Part shown: one piece after another, positions 19,634 through 28,651 of the stretch
Numbering within the stretch: the first letter of the stretch is position 1
Layout: the number at the start of each line of letters is the position of its first letter
Source: Mesorhizobium huakuii
GTDB taxonomy: Bacteria > Pseudomonadota > Alphaproteobacteria > Rhizobiales > Rhizobiaceae
Direction of reading: 5' to 3'
NCBI RefSeq assembly: GCF_014189455.1
Contig: NZ_CP050296.1
Location: 5,762,001-5,826,000 of the forward strand
DNA: 64,000 nt
Translations under genes and position numbers: made by a program
Notes under the pieces: generated by a model
Database searches by the model: none
The model's input: the letters and a program-made list of their open reading frames with translations, nothing else
What the model was told of the DNA's origin: nothing

Positions 19634-21861
19634 CTGGCCTGGTCCATGAAGCGGGGGAACCAGCCTTCGTGGGCAGCCTTCAGGTCGCTGACCGGGATCG
19701 CCCTGGCATCGCCGAGCTTCAGCGCGTCGCCGCCGGTCGAGCCGATCCACGGCGCGAAGATGCCGAGTTCGCCCTGCTGCTTGCGGATGGCGTCCCATTC
19801 CTCGCCGTGCGGGTCGATCGACAGCGTCAGGAGATAGCGGCCCTGATCCTCGCCGAACCAGACCGGGATCGGATCGGTGCCGACAAGGCCGGGGACGGTC
19901 GCGCCGATGCCCGACGCCATCGCCATTTCGGCCAACGCCACAGCGATGCCGCCATCGGAAACGTCATGCGCTGATGTGACGATGCCGGAGGCGATCAGCG
20001 AGCGCACATGGTCGCCGACGCGCTTCTCATGCGCGAGGTCGACCGGCGGCGGCGGACCGTCCGTGCGGCTATGGATGTCCCTGAAATAGACGGACTGGCC
20101 AAGATGCGTGCCCCAGGAGGCGGGTGCGCCGACCAGCAGGATCATCTGGCCTTGCGCGGCAAAGCCGGTGCGCACCATCTTCGACCAATCGGCGATGAGG
20201 CCGACACCGCCAATGGTCGGTGTCGGCAGGATGCCCTGGCCGTTGGTCTCGTTGTAGAGCGAGACATTGCCCGACACGATCGGGAAGCCGAGCGCGCGGC
20301 AGGCATCGCCGATGCCTTTCACCGCGCCGACCAGTTGGCCCATGATCTCGGGCCGTTCCGGATTGCCGAAATTGAGGTTGTCGGTGGCGGCCAGCGGCAA
20401 GGCCCCGGTGGCGGTGAGGTTGCGCCAGCATTCGGCCACGGCCTGTTTTCCGCCCTCATAGGGATCGGCCTCGCAATAGCGCGGCGTCACGTCAGAGGAG
20501 AAGGCGAGCGCCTTGGTCGGATGGCCTTCCACCCGCACCACGCCGGCATCGCCGCCGGGGAGCTGCAGCGAATTGCCCTGGATTAGCGTGTCGTACTGCT
20601 CCCAGACCCAGCGGCGCGACGACAGGTCCGGGCCCCCGAGCAGTTTTAGCAGCGCATCGGCAACATCGGCCTGTGGAATGTCATTGGCGGCGAGCGGCGC
20701 CGGCTTCTTCGGCTCGACCCAGGGGCGGTCATATTCCGGCGCCTTGTCGCCGAGATCCTTGATCGGCAGATCGGCGACCTGGTCGCCCTGGTGCAGCACG
20801 CGGAAGCGCAGGTCGTCGGTGGTCTTGCCGACAATGGCGAAGTCGAGGCCCCATTTGTGGAAGATCGCCTCGGCTTCCTTTTCCTTCTCGGGGCGCAGCA
20901 CCATCAGCATGCGCTCCTGGCTTTCCGACAGCATCATCTCATAGGCGCTCATGCGCTCTTCGCGCACCGGCACCTTGTCGAGATCGAGCTCGATGCCGAG
21001 GTCGCCCTTGGCGCCCATCTCGACCGCCGAGCAGGTGAGTCCGGCCGCACCCATGTCCTGGATGGCGATGACGGCGCCCGACGCCATCAGCTCAAGACAG
21101 GCCTCGAGCAGGCATTTTTCGGTGAAGGGGTCGCCGACCTGCACGGTCGGGCGTTTCTCGTCGATCTTGTCGTCGAATTCGGCCGACGCCATGGTGGCGC
21201 CGCCGACGCCGTCGCGACCGGTCTTGGCGCCGAGATAGACGACCGGCAGGCCGACGCCCTTGGCCTCCGACAGGAAGATGGCATTGGTCTTGGCGAGGCC
21301 CGCAGCAAAGGCGTTGACCAGGATGTTGCCGTTATAGCGGGCGTCGAAATTGACCTCGCCGCCAACCGTCGGCACGCCGAAGGAATTGCCGTAGCCGCCG
21401 ACGCCGGAAACCACGCCGGCGACGAGATGCCTGGTCTTGGGGTGGTCGGGCGCACCGAAGCGCAGCGCGTTCATTGCCGCGATTGGCCGCGCGCCCATTG
21501 TGAAGACGTCGCGCAAAATGCCGCCGACGCCGGTCGCCGCACCTTGGTAGGGTTCGATGAAAGAGGGGTGGTTGTGGCTTTCCATCTTGAAGACGACGCA
21601 GTCGCCGTCACCGATGTCGACCACGCCGGCATTCTCGCCCGGCCCCTGGATGACCTGTGGCCCGGTGGTGGGCAGCGTGCGCAACCACTTCTTCGAGGAT
21701 TTGTAGGAACAGTGCTCGTTCCACATCGCCGAGAAGATGCCAAGCTCGGTAAAGCTCGGCTCGCGTCCGACGAGATCGAGGATGCGCTGATATTCGTCGG
21801 GCTTCAGCCCGTGCGCGGCGATGAGTTCTGGGGTGATCGGCACGGAATTGGAAATGGTCAT
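19630..21861 (-). CDS. purL: Phosphoribosylformylglycinamidine synthase subunit PurL
   Basis: ATP-dependent synthetase subunit for step 4 of purine synthesis (FGAR to FGAM), working with PurQ (glutaminase) and PurS. The 743-residue length is that of the small, multi-subunit PurL type. Visible motifs include [14 protein letters not shown] near the N-terminus, [17 protein letters not shown], and the repeated AIR-synthase-like domains ([40 protein letters not shown]). The start at 21861 matches the family; the extra upstream frame is non-homologous. It is separated from purQ by about 4 kb of other genes, but bolA and grxD follow as usual. Confidence 0.98.
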   Translation of the reverse strand: MTISNSVPITPELIAAHGLKPDEYQRILDLVGREPSFTELGIFSAMWNEHCSYKSSKKWLRTLPTTGPQVIQGPGENAGVVDIGDGDCVVFKMESHNHPSFIEPYQGAATGVGGILRDVFTMGARPIAAMNALRFGAPDHPKTRHLVAGVVSGVGGYGNSFGVPTVGGEVNFDARYNGNILVNAFAAGLAKTNAIFLSEAKGVGLPVVYLGAKTGRDGVGGATMASAEFDDKIDEKRPTVQVGDPFTEKCLLEACLELMASGAVIAIQDMGAAGLTCSAVEMGAKGDLGIELDLDKVPVREERMSAYEMMLSESQERMLMVLRPEKEKEAEAIFHKWGLDFAIVGKTTDDLRFRVLHQGDQVADLPIKDLGDKAPEYDRPWVEPKKPAPLAANDIPQADVADALLKLLGGPDLSSRRWVWEQYDTLIQGNSLQLPGGDAGVVRVEGHPTKALAFSSDVTPRYCEADPYEGGKQAVAECWRNLTATGALPLAATDNLNFGNPERPEIMGQLVGAVKGIGDACRALGFPIVSGNVSLYNETNGQGILPTPTIGGVGLIADWSKMVRTGFAAQGQMILLVGAPASWGTHLGQSVYFRDIHSRTDGPPPPVDLAHEKRVGDHVRSLIASGIVTSAHDVSDGGIAVALAEMAMASGIGATVPGLVGTDPIPVWFGEDQGRYLLTLSIDPHGEEWDAIRKQQGELGIFAPWIGSTGGDALKLGDARAIPVSDLKAAHEGWFPRFMDQAS

Positions 21862-22066
21862 GGGCGGCGATTTATGTCCATGGGAGCGGGGATTTTGAGT
21901 CCCCTCATATCGCAAGCTTTGCGGCCGATACACCCGTTGATCGCGGAAAAATACAGAAAGCAACAAGGTGATGACCGGGATGGCCTTCACGGTGTGAATG
22001 CAAAGCCGAATGGAACGCCACGATGTGCCGGCCGTTGGGTCTGAGACCATTCAGGAGATCCAGACC

Positions 22067-22231
22067 ATGGCTACCAAGCAAGGCAAGAAAGACAATCGCC
22101 TCTCGGACAAGGAGGCCATGCATATTGCAGAGACCACCGACGTTTCGCCCGGACAGGCCAAGGAACTGGCCGAAAAGCACGGCAAGGACAAGGCCATGAA
22201 GGAAGCGGCCAACTTCAAGGCCGAGGGCTGA
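22067..22231 (+). CDS. DUF3606-like small hydrophilic protein
   Basis: A 54-residue protein MATKQGKKDNRLSDKEAMHI followed by AETTDVSPGQAKELAEKHGK. The LSD...V(S)xxxxxELxxxHG pattern resembles the short helical DUF3606-type proteins common in Hyphomicrobiales; function unknown. The ATG at 22067 follows an AGGAG ribosome site. The frame is open further upstream but without family similarity. It is convergent with the MocR-like gene, only 16 bp away. Confidence 0.6.
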   Translation: MATKQGKKDNRLSDKEAMHIAETTDVSPGQAKELAEKHGKDKAMKEAANFKAEG

Positions 22232-22247
22232 CCCGCGTTCGGTTCGC

Positions 22248-23660
22248 TCAGGAGAAGCTGTCGTAGCCGGCGCGGCCCTCATCGAGAAGCCGCCGGATGA
22301 CCGCAACGCCGTTGGCGACATCGCCGCGCTGCCTCGGCTGCGAAACGCCGAAGCGGACCCCATGAAAGACCTGTTCGGAGCGGCCTGCCTTGAACTCGTC
22401 CTCGTCGTCGATCAGCACGCCGTGTTCGAGGCAGGCATTCTTGAAGGTGCCGGAAAGCCAGGGGTCGGGCAAAGTCAGCCAGACAAAGGGCACCTTGTCG
22501 TGTGACTTGAACGCGAAGCCGGCCAAGGTCTCGCGCACGATCGCGATGCGGGCGCTGATTTCGGCGATGCTGCGCTTGCGGATATCGCTGGCCTGACCGG
22601 AGAGCACCAGCCGGGAATTCACCTCCGCCAGCAGGAAGGGCATGCCGCCGGTCATCATCTTGTGGGCGACACGGATACGGTGGCGATAGGCAGGCGGGCA
22701 GGAGAGCCAGCCGCCGCGCATCCCGGCCGCGACCGATTTCGACAGGCCGCCAGCAACGATGGTTCTCTCTGGGGCATATTCGGCGAGCAACGGTGTCGGG
22801 TCATCGGTCAGGTGGCCATAGAGATCGTCCTCGATCAGGACGACATTATATTCGCGCGCGACGCGGGCAATTGCCTCGCGGCGTGCTGCCGACAGCGTCA
22901 CCAGCGTCGGATTTTTGGCCGTCGGCATCAGGAAGATCATTTTGGGATGCTTTTGCGCGCAGACGCGCTCGAAATCAGCCGGATTGAGGCCTTCGTCGTC
23001 CGACGCCACCAGCGCGGTGCGCCGGCCGATCAGCCCGGCACTGCGGGAGATCTGCGAATAGGTGAGGTGCTCGAAGGCGACATAATCGCCGGGCGTTGTG
23101 AGTGCCGCGATCGCCGCCATCACCGCGGCATGGGTGCCGAGCGTCGGAACAATGCTGTCGGCGGCAGGGCGGAAGGCGTTGCGCGCCAGCCAGCGCGCGC
23201 CGGCATCGTACCAGCGGCCTGGAAAATCGCGCGTATAGCTTGAGATTTCATGGGGATGATCCTGCGCGGCGCGCGATAGCACATCGGCGACATCAGTGCC
23301 CTGGCCGACATCGGGGGCGGCCGTGCTGTCGAAGCGCAGCTTGTCCTGAGGCGCATCGACGTAACGCGTGCCTTCCACGCCGACGTCGGGTGCCTCCGGT
23401 TTCACGCCCTCGGCGCGCTGGCCAAGAACATAGGTTCCACGCCCCACTTCGCCGCTCACCAGCCCGCGTTCGCGCAGCAATTGATAGGCCCGGCCGACCG
23501 TGCCGACGGTGGTGCCAATGTCATAGGCGAGGTCGCGCTGCGGCGGCAGTTTTGTTCCGGCACCGATCACGCCCTGGTCGATGCCCGCTTCGACCGAGTC
23601 CGCAAGACGTTGATAGAGCGGCCCGGCGCCGGTGGTCAGATCTGGAAGCCAATTTGTCAT
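22248..23660 (-). CDS. MocR-type regulator (GntR DNA-binding domain fused to aminotransferase fold)
   Basis: A 470-residue protein: an N-terminal GntR-family winged helix-turn-helix (about 1-75, with LPPQRDLAYDIGTTVGTVGRAY as recognition region) joined by a linker to a PLP-dependent fold-type I aminotransferase domain. The Schiff-base lysine is Lys308 in AGGLSKSVAAGMRGG; SYTRDFPGRWY and MPTAKNPT are other PLP-fold landmarks. MocR proteins are transcription factors that sense PLP or amino-acid ligands and often control a divergent gene. Here the divergent gene encodes a DUF1127 protein, and an inverted repeat lies between the two. It could instead be a catalytically active enzyme-regulator. 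Confidence 0.92.
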   Translation of the reverse strand: MTNWLPDLTTGAGPLYQRLADSVEAGIDQGVIGAGTKLPPQRDLAYDIGTTVGTVGRAYQLLRERGLVSGEVGRGTYVLGQRAEGVKPEAPDVGVEGTRYVDAPQDKLRFDSTAAPDVGQGTDVADVLSRAAQDHPHEISSYTRDFPGRWYDAGARWLARNAFRPAADSIVPTLGTHAAVMAAIAALTTPGDYVAFEHLTYSQISRSAGLIGRRTALVASDDEGLNPADFERVCAQKHPKMIFLMPTAKNPTLVTLSAARREAIARVAREYNVVLIEDDLYGHLTDDPTPLLAEYAPERTIVAGGLSKSVAAGMRGGWLSCPPAYRHRIRVAHKMMTGGMPFLLAEVNSRLVLSGQASDIRKRSIAEISARIAIVRETLAGFAFKSHDKVPFVWLTLPDPWLSGTFKNACLEHGVLIDDEDEFKAGRSEQVFHGVRFGVSQPRQRGDVANGVAVIRRLLDEGRAGYDSFS

Positions 23661-23676
23661 GGTGACAATTTTCTAT

Positions 23677-23731
23677 ATTGCACCGAAATGTGAGTCAATA
23701 CATATCAATCGCGCATCAAAAAGGGTGCAAT
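23677..23731. promoter_or_regulatory. Candidate MocR operator between the mocR-like and DUF1127 genes
   Basis: The divergent intergenic region contains the inverted repeat ATTGCACC (23677-23684) and GGTGCAAT (23724-23731), centred between the two start codons. Half-sites 47 bp apart (about 4.5 helical turns) fit a dimeric MocR regulator binding the same DNA face. Inferred from symmetry only. Confidence 0.45.
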
Positions 23732-23753
23732 TGAGACATTTGGCAGAAAGAAA

Positions 23754-24005
23754 ATGGATACAATCGCGACAATCCGCAATTCAAGCTCCGCGTTCCCAAG
23801 CAAGGCGCTACGCCCGTCCGGCCAGCGAGGCTTTGTCGGCCGTCTGGTGCGCGTGGTCCGGTCGCTGGCACGATGGATCGACCATTTGCTGGAGCGCCGG
23901 CGTGGCCGGCTGGCATTGCTGGAGATGACCGACGATCAGCTCAAGGACATCGGCATCTCCCGCTGCGATGCCCATCGTGAGGGCATCAGGCGTTTCTGGG
24001 ATTAG
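23754..24005 (+). CDS. DUF1127 domain protein
   Basis: An 83-residue protein whose C-terminal half carries the DUF1127 (YjiS-like) motif: RRRGRLALLEMTDDQLKDIGISRCDA. DUF1127 proteins are small, arginine-rich alphaproteobacterial proteins; some have been linked to RNA degradation and phosphate or carbon metabolism, but no function can be assigned here. The first about 35 residues are less conserved. It is divergent from the MocR-like regulator and may be its target. Confidence 0.85.
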   Translation: MDTIATIRNSSSAFPSKALRPSGQRGFVGRLVRVVRSLARWIDHLLERRRGRLALLEMTDDQLKDIGISRCDAHREGIRRFWD

Positions 24006-24030
24006 AGGCCAATTCTAACGGACCCATGTC

Positions 24031-24672
24031 TTAACGGACCCGTTTGGCCCCGCGATGGCCGATGCCGCGATCGATAAAAACGGCGACGACGCAGATCACC
24101 AGGAACAGCGCGGTGACGGCCAATGCCGCAATGGCGACACTGGCTACGCCGTTCTTGGCGACATCCAGGAAGGGGTAGGGCACCTCGCCGGCAAACGGCG
24201 CTCGCGCCAGAGCATAGGCCAGATAGGCGATGGGATAGAGCACCCACCAGGAGATGTCGCTCCACCGCGTTCTGCCATCGGCGCCTGCTATCAGCCACCA
24301 CAGCACGAACAGCACCGGCGTGACGTAGTGCAGCAGCACATCGCAGAGCAGGAACAGTCCTTGCGGCTGCCAGAGCCGTGCCAGAACCGTGGCATAGACG
24401 ATGAAGACCAGGGTGATCGAAACCGCAACCCCCGCACGCATCCGTGACCCGGCGAAGGCCGGCAGCCAGGCATAGCCGGTGGATGAGAGCAGCGATGTGT
24501 GCACCAGCACGGCACCGATGTTGGTCAGGATGGTGAAGAAACTGAACAAGAAGACGATCGAGCCGAGCAGGCTGCGCCCGGCTTCCATCGACGCTGGAAT
24601 ACTGATGCAGAACTGCAGGATGAGACCAGCCAGACCGATGGCCAGCCCCACCTTCTGCAGGAAACGGCCCAT
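24031..24672 (-). CDS. Pr6Pr family membrane protein
   Basis: A 213-residue protein with six probable transmembrane helices, including TILTNIGAVLVHTSLL and LLHYVTPVLFVLWWLIAG; the HYVTP segment and the WWVLYPIAYLAYALARAPF motif match the Pr6Pr (FAR-17a/AIG1-like) family. Eukaryotic relatives hydrolyse fatty-acid esters of hydroxy fatty acids, but bacterial members are uncharacterised. It starts three bases after the lipoprotein gene ends, so both are probably cotranscribed. A 10-bp sequence around its stop codon is directly repeated (24016-24025 and 24032-24041). Confidence 0.8.
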   Translation of the reverse strand: MGRFLQKVGLAIGLAGLILQFCISIPASMEAGRSLLGSIVFLFSFFTILTNIGAVLVHTSLLSSTGYAWLPAFAGSRMRAGVAVSITLVFIVYATVLARLWQPQGLFLLCDVLLHYVTPVLFVLWWLIAGADGRTRWSDISWWVLYPIAYLAYALARAPFAGEVPYPFLDVAKNGVASVAIAALAVTALFLVICVVAVFIDRGIGHRGAKRVR

Positions 24673-24674
24673 GG

Positions 24675-25082
24675 TCAGGCGGTCGCGGCGCAGGCCGGAT
24701 TGCCGGCTTGCCAGCGGGCAATGTCGGAGCCGATGCGCGCGCCGAGCGGGTCGTTCATCAGCGGGCCGAAGGCGTCGACGCGGCTCGAATTGCCTTGCGC
24801 CTGCACGACCAGCAACGGTTTGCCGCCATAATGCTTGGCTGGCACCAAAAGGAAACGTGGCGTGCCGCTGAACGAGTTCAGCTCATTGGCCATCTGATAT
24901 TGCTTGAAGGCTGGGTCCTTGCTGGCGATCCAGCATTGGTGTGCGGCGATCGCCACCTGTTCCATGGCCAGCAGCGCCGCAGTCTTGCCCGAGGGCACAG
25001 GCGTGCTCTTCGGGGTAGATTGGCACGAGGCCAGGGCAAAGCCTGCCGCGGCGACGAGAACGATCGTCTTGCTCCTGATCAA
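24675..25082 (-). CDS. Putative lipoprotein of unknown function
   Basis: A 135-residue protein with a lipoprotein signal peptide: a hydrophobic stretch followed by the lipobox LASC with Cys20 as acylation site. The mature region has no domain I recognise; it contains HQCWIASKDPAF and a C-terminal cysteine (NPACAATA) that might form a disulfide with the Cys of HQCW. The ATG overlaps the stop of the upstream GST gene (ATGA), indicating translational coupling. Probably anchored in an envelope membrane. Confidence 0.75.
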   Translation of the reverse strand: MIRSKTIVLVAAAGFALASCQSTPKSTPVPSGKTAALLAMEQVAIAAHQCWIASKDPAFKQYQMANELNSFSGTPRFLLVPAKHYGGKPLLVVQAQGNSSRVDAFGPLMNDPLGARIGSDIARWQAGNPACAATA

Positions 25083-25744
25083 GCGGCACCCATCTCGAGT
25101 TCGGACAGAAAGATCTTCAGGCCGTCGGTCATCTCGCCCCAGACCCGCGACAAGGCCGGATGCTGCGAGGCGATCTGCTCATAGGCATCGAATTTGGGAT
25201 AGGCGTTGAGCAGGTCGTGGCGGCCTGTCATGGCGCGGAAATTGTTGAAGATGAACCGGGTCGGCGTCAGCCAGGCGTCGGCGAAGCTGATGTCGTTGCC
25301 GAGCGCGAAGGGGCCTTGCGCCATACGCGCCTCGATCGCCGCCAGCCCGTGATGCAGGCGGGCGAATTGGGCGTCGATCTCGGCATTGTTGCGCTTCGGC
25401 ACGAAATGCAGCTCGAAAAGCTTCATCGTCGGGGTGAGAACATCGAGATCGGTGATGCGGGCGAACATGCGCACCAGGGCGCGATCCTTGGAATCGGGCG
25501 GCAGCAGCGCCGGTTCCGGAAACCGCTCCTCGAGGTATTCGGCGATGACAACCGATTCGACGATGGTTTCGCCCGAGCCGGTGATCAGCACCGGAATCCG
25601 GTTCATCGGCGAGATGGCGCGAAACTCTTCGGGGATCGGAAAACCCGGCGGCGGCGCGATGATCTTGAGCGGCACGTCCTTGATATAGGCCAGCGCCCGC
25701 ACGATCGACGAGTAGGGCGACAACGGCCGCGAATAGAGTTTCAT
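25079..25744 (-). CDS. Glutathione S-transferase family protein
   Basis: A 221-residue GST: thioredoxin-like N-terminal domain (MKLYSRPLSPYSSIVRALAY, Ser9 or nearby as possible catalytic residue; NRIPVLITGSGETIVESVVI as glutathione-binding strand) and a helical C-terminal domain with GPFALGNDISFADAWLTP. Substrate unknown. I chose ATG 25744, which gives the family N-terminus; the frame is open further upstream. It lies 71 bp downstream of purQ on the same strand and overlaps the following lipoprotein gene by four bases. Confidence 0.9.
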   Translation of the reverse strand: MKLYSRPLSPYSSIVRALAYIKDVPLKIIAPPPGFPIPEEFRAISPMNRIPVLITGSGETIVESVVIAEYLEERFPEPALLPPDSKDRALVRMFARITDLDVLTPTMKLFELHFVPKRNNAEIDAQFARLHHGLAAIEARMAQGPFALGNDISFADAWLTPTRFIFNNFRAMTGRHDLLNAYPKFDAYEQIASQHPALSRVWGEMTDGLKIFLSELEMGAA

Positions 25745-25814
25745 GACCGTCTCTCTCCCCAGAGCAATGGACGTGATGTCCTTGTAAACTTTACCGCATT
25801 TGCGGCTGAAATCG

Positions 25815-26483
25815 TCAAGCGGCGATGCCGAGCGCGCCTTCGAAAAGGGCACGGCCGTCGCTGCCGCCATGGGCGGCTTCGATCAGGTTTTCAGGATGCG
25901 GCATCAGGCCAAGCACATTGCCTTGTTCGTTGATGATGCCGGCAATGTCGTTGATCGAGCCATTGGGGTTGGTACCCTCGGCATAGCGGAACACCACCTG
26001 GCCTTCACCTTCGAGGCGGGCAAGTGTTTCGGCGTCGGCGAAGTAGTTGCCGTCGTGGTGCGCCACCGGCGAGCGGATGATCTGGCCCTGCCCATAGCGG
26101 CGGGTGAACATGGTGTTGGCGTTGGTGATTTCGAGCTTGATCTGCCGGCAGACGAACTTCAGCGAAGTGTTGCGCATGAGCGCCCCCGGCAGCAGGCCGG
26201 CCTCGACCAGGATCTGAAAACCGTTGCAGACACCGATGACGGTGACGCCCTTGGCGGCCTTTTCGGCGACCGCCCGCATCACCGGCATGCGCGCCGCGAT
26301 CGCGCCGCAGCGCAGATAGTCGCCGAAAGAGAAGCCGCCTGGGATGGCGATCAGGTCGACATCCGGGATTTCTGTGTCGGTCTGCCAGACGGTGACCGGC
26401 GGTTTTCCCGAAATCTTGGTCAGCGCGGCGATCATGTCGCGGTCGCGGTTGAGGCCAGGCAGAAGGACGACAGCGGATTTCAT
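25815..26483 (-). CDS. purQ: Phosphoribosylformylglycinamidine synthase subunit PurQ (glutaminase)
   Basis: Class I glutamine amidotransferase that releases ammonia for PurL. The 222-residue protein shows the nucleophile Cys86 in GVCNGFQ and the catalytic His196/Glu198 in LMPHPE, so the triad is intact. It opens [17 protein letters not shown]. Its ATG overlaps the stop of the preceding 84-residue ORF (ATGA), an unusual insertion between purS and purQ. Confidence 0.98.
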   Translation of the reverse strand: MKSAVVLLPGLNRDRDMIAALTKISGKPPVTVWQTDTEIPDVDLIAIPGGFSFGDYLRCGAIAARMPVMRAVAEKAAKGVTVIGVCNGFQILVEAGLLPGALMRNTSLKFVCRQIKLEITNANTMFTRRYGQGQIIRSPVAHHDGNYFADAETLARLEGEGQVVFRYAEGTNPNGSINDIAGIINEQGNVLGLMPHPENLIEAAHGGSDGRALFEGALGIAA

Positions 26484-26734
26484 TTTGGTTCGTAAGGCCT
26501 CTGGGCTTCGGCTAGTTCGCGCAGGTCGAGACGGCGTTCGATATGTTCGAGCCGATCATCCTGGCGAGCCAGCACACCATAGATGTTCTTCACGTCATTT
26601 TCAGTGGCTATCAGATGACCGCAGATGGAGCCTAGCTCGGATTTTACCTCTCCAAGCGTCAAATCCATCCTGTCCAGCCGAGATTGGATGGACTTGAGGA
26701 CTTCGAATATCAAGCTTCCATCGATCTCAGCCAT
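26480..26734 (-). CDS. Small predicted coiled-coil protein between purS and purQ
   Basis: An 84-residue acidic protein, mostly helical by eye, with heptad-like spacing in [20 protein letters not shown] and in [20 protein letters not shown]. No signal peptide or membrane segment. It overlaps the purQ start by four bases and lies 19 bp after purS, so it is in the purine operon. The pattern resembles short proteins often found next to toxin-like or restriction genes, but no such gene is nearby. No function can be given. Confidence 0.65.
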   Translation of the reverse strand: MAEIDGSLIFEVLKSIQSRLDRMDLTLGEVKSELGSICGHLIATENDVKNIYGVLARQDDRLEHIERRLDLRELAEAQRPYEPK

Positions 26735-26753
26735 CAGCCCCTCCGGTACAACC

Positions 26754-27005
26754 TCAGGTTATGGCTACACTATAATTCTCAATCACCGTGTTCGCCAGCA
26801 GCTTGTCGCACATGGCTTTCAGGTCGGCCTCGGCCTTGGCCTTGTCGCTTTCCGCCAGTTCGACGTCGAACACCTTGCCTTGCCGCACCGCGCCGACGCC
26901 ATCAAAACCCAGGCCGGACAAAGCGTGTTCGATCGCTTTGCCTTGCGGGTCGAGAACGCCGTTCTTGAGGGTGACGGTAATGCGGGCCTTAATCACGCTG
27001 GACAT
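26754..27005 (-). CDS. purS: Phosphoribosylformylglycinamidine synthase subunit PurS
   Basis: The small 83-residue subunit that holds PurL and PurQ together in the FGAM synthase complex. It shows the family pattern: IKARITVTLKNGVLDPQGKA at the N-terminus, HALSGLGFDGVGAVRQGKVF in the middle, and the C-terminal LLANTVIENYSV. ATG 27005 gives the usual N-terminus. purC ends 34 bp upstream on the same strand. Confidence 0.96.
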   Translation of the reverse strand: MSSVIKARITVTLKNGVLDPQGKAIEHALSGLGFDGVGAVRQGKVFDVELAESDKAKAEADLKAMCDKLLANTVIENYSVAIT

Positions 27006-27039
27006 GCTCCTGTTCCAAATATTCGGTTGCAGGCCGCTA

Positions 27040-27834
27040 TCAGTGCGGCTTGCCTTTGACGCCGTCGGTCGAGGCGACCAGCACCGGACCGGTGGGGCGC
27101 GGCGGCTCATTCTCGTTCATGATGCCGAGGCGGCGGGCGACTTCCTGGTAGGCTTCGACCAAGCCGCCCATATCACGGCGGAACCGGTCCTTGTCGAGCT
27201 TGTCCTGCGTCGCCACGTCCCACAGGCGGCACGAATCCGGCGAAATCTCGTCGGCGACGACGATGCGCATCATGTCGCCTTCGAACAGGCGGCCGCACTC
27301 GATCTTGAAGTCGACGAGTTGGATGCCGACGCCCATGAACAGGCCGGAGAGGAAATCGTTGACGCGGATGGCGAGTGCCATGACGTCGTCGATCTCCTGC
27401 GGGCTCGCCCAGCCGAAGGCCGTGATGTGTTCTTCCGACACCATCGGATCGTCGAGCGCATCGGCCTTGTAATAGAATTCGATGATCGAGCGCGGCAAAA
27501 CGGTGCCTTCCTCGATGCCGAGGCGCTTGGACAGCGAGCCGGCGGCGACGTTGCGCACCACCACTTCAAGTGGGATGATCTCGACTTCCTTGATCAGCTG
27601 CTCGCGCATGTTGAGCCGGCGGATGAAGTGGGTCGGAATGCCCATGCGGTTCAAGTGGTTGAAGATGTACTCGGAAATGCGGTTGTTGAGCACGCCCTTG
27701 CCGTCGATGACCTCGTGCTTCTTCTTGTTGAACGCGGTTGCATCGTCCTTGAAGAACTGGATCAGCGTACCCGGTTCCGGTCCTTCATAGAGGATCTTGG
27801 CCTTGCCTTCATAAATGCGGCGGCGATTTTTCAT
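27040..27834 (-). CDS. purC: Phosphoribosylaminoimidazole-succinocarboxamide synthase (SAICAR synthase)
   Basis: Ligates aspartate to CAIR using ATP (step 7-8 of purine synthesis). The 264-residue product has the SAICAR synthetase layout: [15 protein letters not shown] (ATP-binding loop) at 3-17, [10 protein letters not shown] near 30-39, [19 protein letters not shown] in the middle, and [10 protein letters not shown] and [13 protein letters not shown] signatures toward the C-terminus. It is the first gene of the minus-strand purC-purS-(ORF)-purQ set. Confidence 0.98.
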   Translation of the reverse strand: MKNRRRIYEGKAKILYEGPEPGTLIQFFKDDATAFNKKKHEVIDGKGVLNNRISEYIFNHLNRMGIPTHFIRRLNMREQLIKEVEIIPLEVVVRNVAAGSLSKRLGIEEGTVLPRSIIEFYYKADALDDPMVSEEHITAFGWASPQEIDDVMALAIRVNDFLSGLFMGVGIQLVDFKIECGRLFEGDMMRIVVADEISPDSCRLWDVATQDKLDKDRFRRDMGGLVEAYQEVARRLGIMNENEPPRPTGPVLVASTDGVKGKPH

Positions 27835-28110
27835 CTGATTTTTTCTCTGGATTTGCGGGCAGGCGGCAAGCGACCAGTTCCTGTCCGTCCGCCTATATTA
27901 GTGCGGCGACGGCGGGGTTCAATGCCGGGTCTATCCCAATCACATCGTTTGCTCAATCGGCAAATCCTTCCAATCAACCGCTTTCGGGACTGAAATGCCG
28001 CAGCGCAGCATATGACGAAGCGTATTGACCGGCTCGCGACCTTTTGGTTTGTGCTTTGGCAACACACATATCACTTGCCAACAGAATCGGATTTGACCCG
28101 GAGGGACGCC

Positions 28111-28431
28111 ATGAGCAGCATGAAAGACCGCGAAGAGGGCTTCGAACGCAAATTTGCATTCGACGAGGAGCTTCGGTTCAAGGCCTCGGCGCGCCGCAAC
28201 AAGGCGCTCGGCCTGTGGGCCGCCGAAAAGCTCGGAAAGTCGGGCACTGATGCCGATGCCTACGCCAAGGAAGTCGTTGTTTCCGACATAGAGGAAGCCG
28301 GCGATCATGACGTGTTCCGCAAGATCCGCAAGGATTTCGACGCCGCCGGCGTCGAGCAGTCGGACCATCAGATCCGTCGCACAATGGACGAACTGATGGC
28401 GCAGGCGATCGAGCAGATCAAGAACACCTGA
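28111..28431 (+). CDS. ATPase inhibitor subunit zeta (DUF1476)
   Basis: A 106-residue soluble helical protein: MSSMKDREEGFERKFAFDEE then LRFKASARRNKALGLWAAEK. This is the alphaproteobacterial zeta subunit that inhibits the F1-ATPase by inserting its N-terminal helix into the catalytic interface, as characterised in Paracoccus denitrificans. The start at 28111 follows a GGAGGG ribosome site. The purC gene is divergent. Two tandem hairpin repeats and a terminator lie downstream. Confidence 0.9.
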   Translation: MSSMKDREEGFERKFAFDEELRFKASARRNKALGLWAAEKLGKSGTDADAYAKEVVVSDIEEAGDHDVFRKIRKDFDAAGVEQSDHQIRRTMDELMAQAIEQIKNT

Positions 28432-28438
28432 TTCCGGA

Positions 28439-28543
28439 GCAGGTTCCGCAAAAGTGTCCCACGGTTTTGCGACAGAACCTGCGACAAACAAAAGGAAGCA
28501 GGTTCCGCAAAAAGTGTCCCAGGTTTTTGTGACAGAACCTGCG
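28439..28543 (+). repeat. Tandem pair of palindromic repeats, family B
   Basis: Two near-identical elements, 28439-28483 and 28498-28543, each begin GCAGGTTCCGCAAAA and end with GACAGAACCTGC. Each folds into a hairpin through GCAGGTTC/GAACCTGC arms with inner AAAA/TTTT pairing, and both share a central GTGTCCCA. They follow the zeta-subunit gene directly. This is typical of rhizobial palindromic intergenic repeats; no coding potential. Confidence 0.85.
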
Positions 28544-28565
28544 GCGAGAATGACTGGACCAATCG

Positions 28566-28592
28566 ACCGCCCGGCCAAGCCGGGCGGTTTTT
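28566..28592 (+). terminator. Rho-independent terminator after the zeta-subunit gene
   Basis: A perfect 10-bp stem ACCGCCCGGC/GCCGGGCGGT (28566-28575 with 28579-28588), three-base loop, followed by a T run. It separates the zeta-subunit transcript from the aldolase gene. Confidence 0.92.
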
Positions 28593-28651
28593 CTTTGCGT
28601 TTGCCGCGGTTTCCGGCTGAAACTGTGATCCTTAACAAGGAAAGAGATTAG

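Noticed and set aside
20791..22044. 417-residue plus-strand open frame
   Set aside because: Antisense to purL; its composition is that of a reverse shadow frame.
24016..24041. Direct repeat TAACGGACCC at the end of the Pr6Pr gene
   Set aside because: A 10-bp duplication spanning a stop codon; too short to call an attachment site and no integrase is nearby.
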